In this document: positions 6,568 through 8,918 of the stretch, piece after piece
Layout of the letters: each line of letters begins with the position of its first letter
Numbering within the stretch: the first letter of the stretch is position 1
NCBI GenBank assembly: GCA_041744735.1
Contig: JBGTKH010000398.1
Span: 1-8,918, forward strand
Length of the DNA: 8,918 nucleotides
Source: JBGTKH01 sp041744735
Lineage (GTDB): Bacteria; Planctomycetota; Planctomycetia; Pirellulales; Pirellulaceae
Reading direction: 5' to 3'
The notes under the pieces: model-generated
Databases searched by the model: none
What the model was told of the DNA's origin: nothing
What the model saw: the letters and a program-made list of their open reading frames with translations, nothing else
Made by a program: the position numbers and the translations under genes

Positions 6568-6914
6568 ACGCACACTTCCTTTCTCGTGACGCACGAAACG
6601 ATGGAACCAACCAGCGACGTTTTTACGGTTCGCCAGACGTTTTCGACCGACAACCGAATTACAATGATCGCGAACCCGGTAAACGCATAAGCCAGGTTCG
6701 ATGCGTGAATTAAAATCGATTCCCAACCAGATTGCAATACAAGTTTAAAAATAATTCGCGATTCTTTTAGGAACACTTTTGGTGGGGAAGTAACCACAAG
6801 GCAATTCGTGAAGTGATGAAGGTGGGGACGATCACCTGACTTGATGTTATCATCTTCGTGACGCGTATCGGTTGCTGTGAGCACCGGCTCGATGAATGAC
6901 TTGGAGGCATCACG
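6568..6914. promoter_or_regulatory. Divergent intergenic region holding the promoters of both flanking units
   Basis: It lies between the divergent DUF1501 (left) and FHA-GAF-phosphatase (right) genes, so promoters for both must be here or nearby. An A/T-rich core (about 6705-6780) contains two perfect 8-bp palindromes, AATCGATT (6714-6721) and ATTGCAAT (6731-6738), 17 bp apart centre to centre; these are possible operator or DNA-bending sites. No convincing -35/-10 pair could be assigned on either strand, which is common in planctomycetes. SD sites lie at both ends: AGGAAG at 6575-6580 (minus) and GGAGG at 6903-6907 (plus). No small gene is supported; overlapping open frames lack family features. 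Confidence 0.6.
6781..6837 (+). other. Two similar stem-like motifs 40 bp apart in the phosphatase gene leader
   Basis: GGTGGGGA occurs at 6781-6788 and at 6821-6828. Each is followed by a short complementary segment: GTGG with CCAC (6794-6797), and AGGTG (6820-6824) with CACCT (6833-6837). The stems are only 4-5 bp with 8-base loops, so they are weak. They could be a repeated protein-binding site or an RNA leader element; chance is possible. Confidence 0.3.
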
Positions 6915-8609
6915 ATGCCATCGATCAATGTGTTGGAAGGCGATAAGCCGGCTTCGTTTGAACTGAGTAGCGGCGAGACGACCATCGGCCGGCATCCGGA
7001 CAACGGCCTCGTGTTGCCTTCTGCAGCCGTTTCGGGGAGGCATGCGAAGATCACGGGGCATGGGGGCGCGTGGTTTATCGAGGACGTCGGCAGCCGCAAC
7101 GGCACGTTTGTCAACGGTCAAAAGATCGATCAGCGCGTGCCGCTTAAACACGACGATCGCATCGTCATGGGGAATCTGGTGCTGGCCTTCGTGGACCCGG
7201 CGCAGGCGCCAGCGGCATCCGCCGCCCGCAAACCTTCGAGTCCATCGGCGCCCGCGGGTAAAATCACCGGCACGGTCGATTTTGCCGAGTCCGACGTGGA
7301 CGAATCGATGATCATGGGCGCCCTGAAGCCGTCAGGGCGATTCGGCCTGTTGGACACGCAGCCGGAAGCGAAATTGAAGGCCGTTTTGGAAATCAGCACT
7401 GCGCTGGCCGGCACGTTGGATTTGCGATCACTGCTGCCGAAGATCTTGGACACGCTGTTCAGTGTCTTTCCGCGGGCCGACCGCGGCTGCATTTTGTTGA
7501 AAGACGAAGCCACCGGCCAGATGGTGCCGCGTGCGTTCAAACATCGCCGCAGCGACGAGGACTCGTCGGTGCGACTGAGCCGCACGATCCTTAACAAGGT
7601 GCTGACGGAGAAAACGGGCATCCTCTCGGCCGACGCATCCAAAGACATGCGCTTGGCCGCCAGCCAGTCGATCGCCGACCTGCGTATTCGCTCGATGATG
7701 TGCGTGCCAATGCTCGGACTCGACGGTGAACCGACGGGGATCATCAGCATCGACTCGCAAAATCCGCTGGGACAGTTCCAGCAAGCGGACCTCGATCTGC
7801 TGTTGGCCGTCGCCGGGCAAGCGGCGTTGTCGTACGAAGGCGCGCGGCTGCTGGCTTCGTTTATGGTCAAGCAGAAGCAAGACAATGAAATGCAGATCGC
7901 CCGCGACGTACAACTGGCGCTGCTACCCAGCACGCTGCCGCAGGTCAACGGCTATGAGTTCTTTGCGTCGTACGATTCGGCTCAGGCCGTGGGCGGCGAT
8001 TACTACGATTGCTTTGAGCTCGAAGCGGGCAAGATTTGTCTGGCCTTCGGCGACGTCGCGGGCAAGGGTGTGCCGGGGGCGTTGATCATGTCGCGCATTT
8101 CCAGCGCCGTGCAGAGCACGGTTCAATTTCAAAGTGACGTCGCCGAGGCCGCGACGGCTATCAACAACCACATGTCACACCACGCGGTCGAAGGCCGCTT
8201 CGTGACGTTCGTGCTGGTGACGCTCGACCCCCAGTCGCATGAACTCCAATTCGTCAACGCCGGCCACATGTCGCCGCTGTTGCGCAAGGCCGACGGACAG
8301 GTCATCGAATTCGACGAAGAGAAAGCCGGCCCGCCAATCGGTGTCGTCGATGACTATCCGTACGAAGCCGAATCCTACGCGCTCCAACCGGGCGAAACGA
8401 TGGTGATCATCACCGACGGTGTCGACGAAGCCATGAATCCGGCGGGCGAATTGTACACGAAAGAACGCGTGGTGGAGTTCGTAAGAAACGCCAGCCCCAA
8501 AGCCGACGAGTTGGGCAAGGCCCTGCTGGCCGACGTCCGCCGTCACGCCAACGGCCGCCCGCAAAACGACGACATCACGATCATGGCCTTCGGCCGCAAC
8601 CCGAGCTGA
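6915..8609 (+). CDS. FHA-GAF-PP2C (SpoIIE/RsbU-type) serine/threonine phosphatase
   Basis: 564 residues; GGAGG at 6903-6907 lies seven bases before the ATG. There is no signal peptide or membrane segment, so it should be cytoplasmic. An N-terminal FHA domain (about 3-95) has the phosphothreonine-binding signature: GRH (25-27), SGRHAKI (40-46) and GSRNGTFVNG (59-68). A Pro/Ala-rich linker (96-148) leads to a GAF domain (about 150-312). A short helical linker containing EMQIARDVQLALLPSTLP (325-342) opens the PP2C catalytic domain. Its metal-binding acidic residues are visible: D362 in GGDYYD, D380 in FGDVAGKG, D501 in TDGVDEA and D552/D553 in NDDIT. Active-site motifs look intact. Relatives dephosphorylate anti-sigma antagonists or other phosphoproteins, with GAF sensing a ligand and FHA docking a phosphorylated partner. 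The actual target is unknown, and no kinase, STAS or anti-sigma gene is adjacent. It diverges from the secreted cluster, so a functional link is not implied. Confidence 0.95.
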   Translation: MPSINVLEGDKPASFELSSGETTIGRHPDNGLVLPSAAVSGRHAKITGHGGAWFIEDVGSRNGTFVNGQKIDQRVPLKHDDRIVMGNLVLAFVDPAQAPAASAARKPSSPSAPAGKITGTVDFAESDVDESMIMGALKPSGRFGLLDTQPEAKLKAVLEISTALAGTLDLRSLLPKILDTLFSVFPRADRGCILLKDEATGQMVPRAFKHRRSDEDSSVRLSRTILNKVLTEKTGILSADASKDMRLAASQSIADLRIRSMMCVPMLGLDGEPTGIISIDSQNPLGQFQQADLDLLLAVAGQAALSYEGARLLASFMVKQKQDNEMQIARDVQLALLPSTLPQVNGYEFFASYDSAQAVGGDYYDCFELEAGKICLAFGDVAGKGVPGALIMSRISSAVQSTVQFQSDVAEAATAINNHMSHHAVEGRFVTFVLVTLDPQSHELQFVNAGHMSPLLRKADGQVIEFDEEKAGPPIGVVDDYPYEAESYALQPGETMVIITDGVDEAMNPAGELYTKERVVEFVRNASPKADELGKALLADVRRHANGRPQNDDITIMAFGRNPS

Positions 8610-8622
8610 CGACCGATCGTCC

Positions 8623-8643
8623 CCTGCCAGCTCGTCTGGCAGG
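8623..8643. terminator. Hairpin between convergent genes, possible terminator
   Basis: CCTGCCAG (8623-8630) and CTGGCAGG (8636-8643) form a perfect 8-bp stem with a CTCGT loop, 13 bp past the phosphatase stop and 20 bp from the end of the convergent glycosyltransferase gene. On the plus strand it is followed by CGCGAAAATTT, only a weak T run; on the minus strand there is none. The position favours termination, possibly of both genes, but the U tract is poor. Confidence 0.5.
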
Positions 8644-8663
8644 CGCGAAAATTTGGGCGGCAC

Positions 8664-8918
8664 TTACACCCCGGGGTACGATGCATCATGTCTGCGGTAG
8701 TAGTCGGCGAGCCGATTGGGCGACACGCCGCATTGGTAGGCGGCCATCAAGGACCAGTTTCGCAACGTCTGCCGAATCACGCCGTAGCGTTGCCAGCGGC
8801 GCGGACTGACGTAGACGGGGCCGGGCAGCAGCACCGGCCGAGCGCGGCGCCGCAGTTTCTGCATTAACAGTACGTCTTCCATCAGCCGCACTTCCGGGAA
8901 GTGCCCCAGTTCAATAAA
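8664..8918 (-). CDS. C-terminal part of a TIGR04283-type glycosyltransferase, cut by the right edge
   Basis: 84 residues plus the stop are visible. The frame is open to base 8918, so the true start lies outside; the GTG at 8891 is internal. Visible motifs are FIELGHFPEV, the acidic LMEDVLL, KLRRRARPVLLPGPVYVS, the RRWQRYGV block and a hydrophobic NWSLMAAYQCGVSP tail. These match the C-terminal end of GT-A family 2 transferases of the TIGR04283 type (rSAM/selenodomain-associated transferase 2, also named arsenosugar biosynthesis glycosyltransferases). In such enzymes the ED pair lies near the catalytic base region. The sugar donor and acceptor cannot be told from this fragment, and the partners that could support an arsenosugar or selenium role lie outside the window. 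It converges on the phosphatase gene. Assignment rests on recalled motif resemblance. Confidence 0.75.
   Translation of the reverse strand, partial: FIELGHFPEVRLMEDVLLMQKLRRRARPVLLPGPVYVSPRRWQRYGVIRQTLRNWSLMAAYQCGVSPNRLADYYRRHDASYPGV

Noticed and set aside
6568..6726. Longer start for the DUF1501 gene at 6726
   Set aside because: It would put 70 residues before the Tat motif. AGGAAG before the ATG at 6567 and a normal Tat n-region support the shorter form.
6561..7151. Minus-strand frame of 196 codons across the divergent intergenic region
   Set aside because: It overlaps the 5' ends of both real genes and leaves no promoter space; no SD site or family feature was recognised.
7130..7948. Minus-strand open frame of 272 codons inside the phosphatase gene
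   Set aside because: It is antisense to intact FHA and GAF coding sequence, is Ser/Arg-rich and has no motif.

Overview
The window looks like chromosomal DNA of a Planctomycetota bacterium, most likely of the Pirellulales type. This rests on gene content: a DUF1549/DUF1553 cytochrome-like secreted protein, a Tat-exported DUF1501 protein and a long secreted protein with PPC (bacterial pre-peptidase C-terminal) domains are all hallmark paralogous families of that phylum. G+C is fairly high. Intergenic gaps carry short palindromic repeats of the kind scattered through planctomycete genomes. The species cannot be named from the sequence.

Layout. A three-gene, same-strand cluster fills 1-6567 on the minus strand, read right to left: DUF1501 protein (6567-5263), DUF1549/DUF1553 protein (5099-2604) and PPC-domain protein (2350 to beyond base 1). 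All three carry export signals, Tat for the first and Sec for the other two, so they probably act together outside the cytoplasmic membrane. The order suggests one transcription unit. The two gaps inside it (163 and 253 bp) hold palindromes and inverted repeats and no recognisable gene. A 347-bp divergent intergenic region (6568-6914) separates this cluster from a plus-strand gene (6915-8609) for an FHA-GAF-PP2C/SpoIIE-type phosphatase, a cytoplasmic signalling protein. A short hairpin region (8610-8663) then separates it from a convergent minus-strand gene cut by the right edge. That gene encodes the C-terminal end of a glycosyltransferase of the TIGR04283 type (rSAM/selenodomain-associated transferase 2).

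How the genes fit together. The DUF1501, DUF1553 and PPC families recur side by side in planctomycetes, but their biochemical role is not established. The heme-binding-like Cys motifs (CX4CH and CXXCH), the Ig-like and PPC domains and the alkaline-phosphatase-like fold of DUF1501 fit an exported redox or hydrolytic surface assembly; that is inference. The phosphatase gene has its own leader and no kinase, anti-sigma factor or anti-sigma antagonist beside it, so its target cannot be read from context.

I see no tRNA, rRNA, CRISPR array, transposase, integrase or phage gene. No defence or other recognised new system is evident. The least explained parts are the secreted three-gene cluster and the compound repeat block at 2458-2608.
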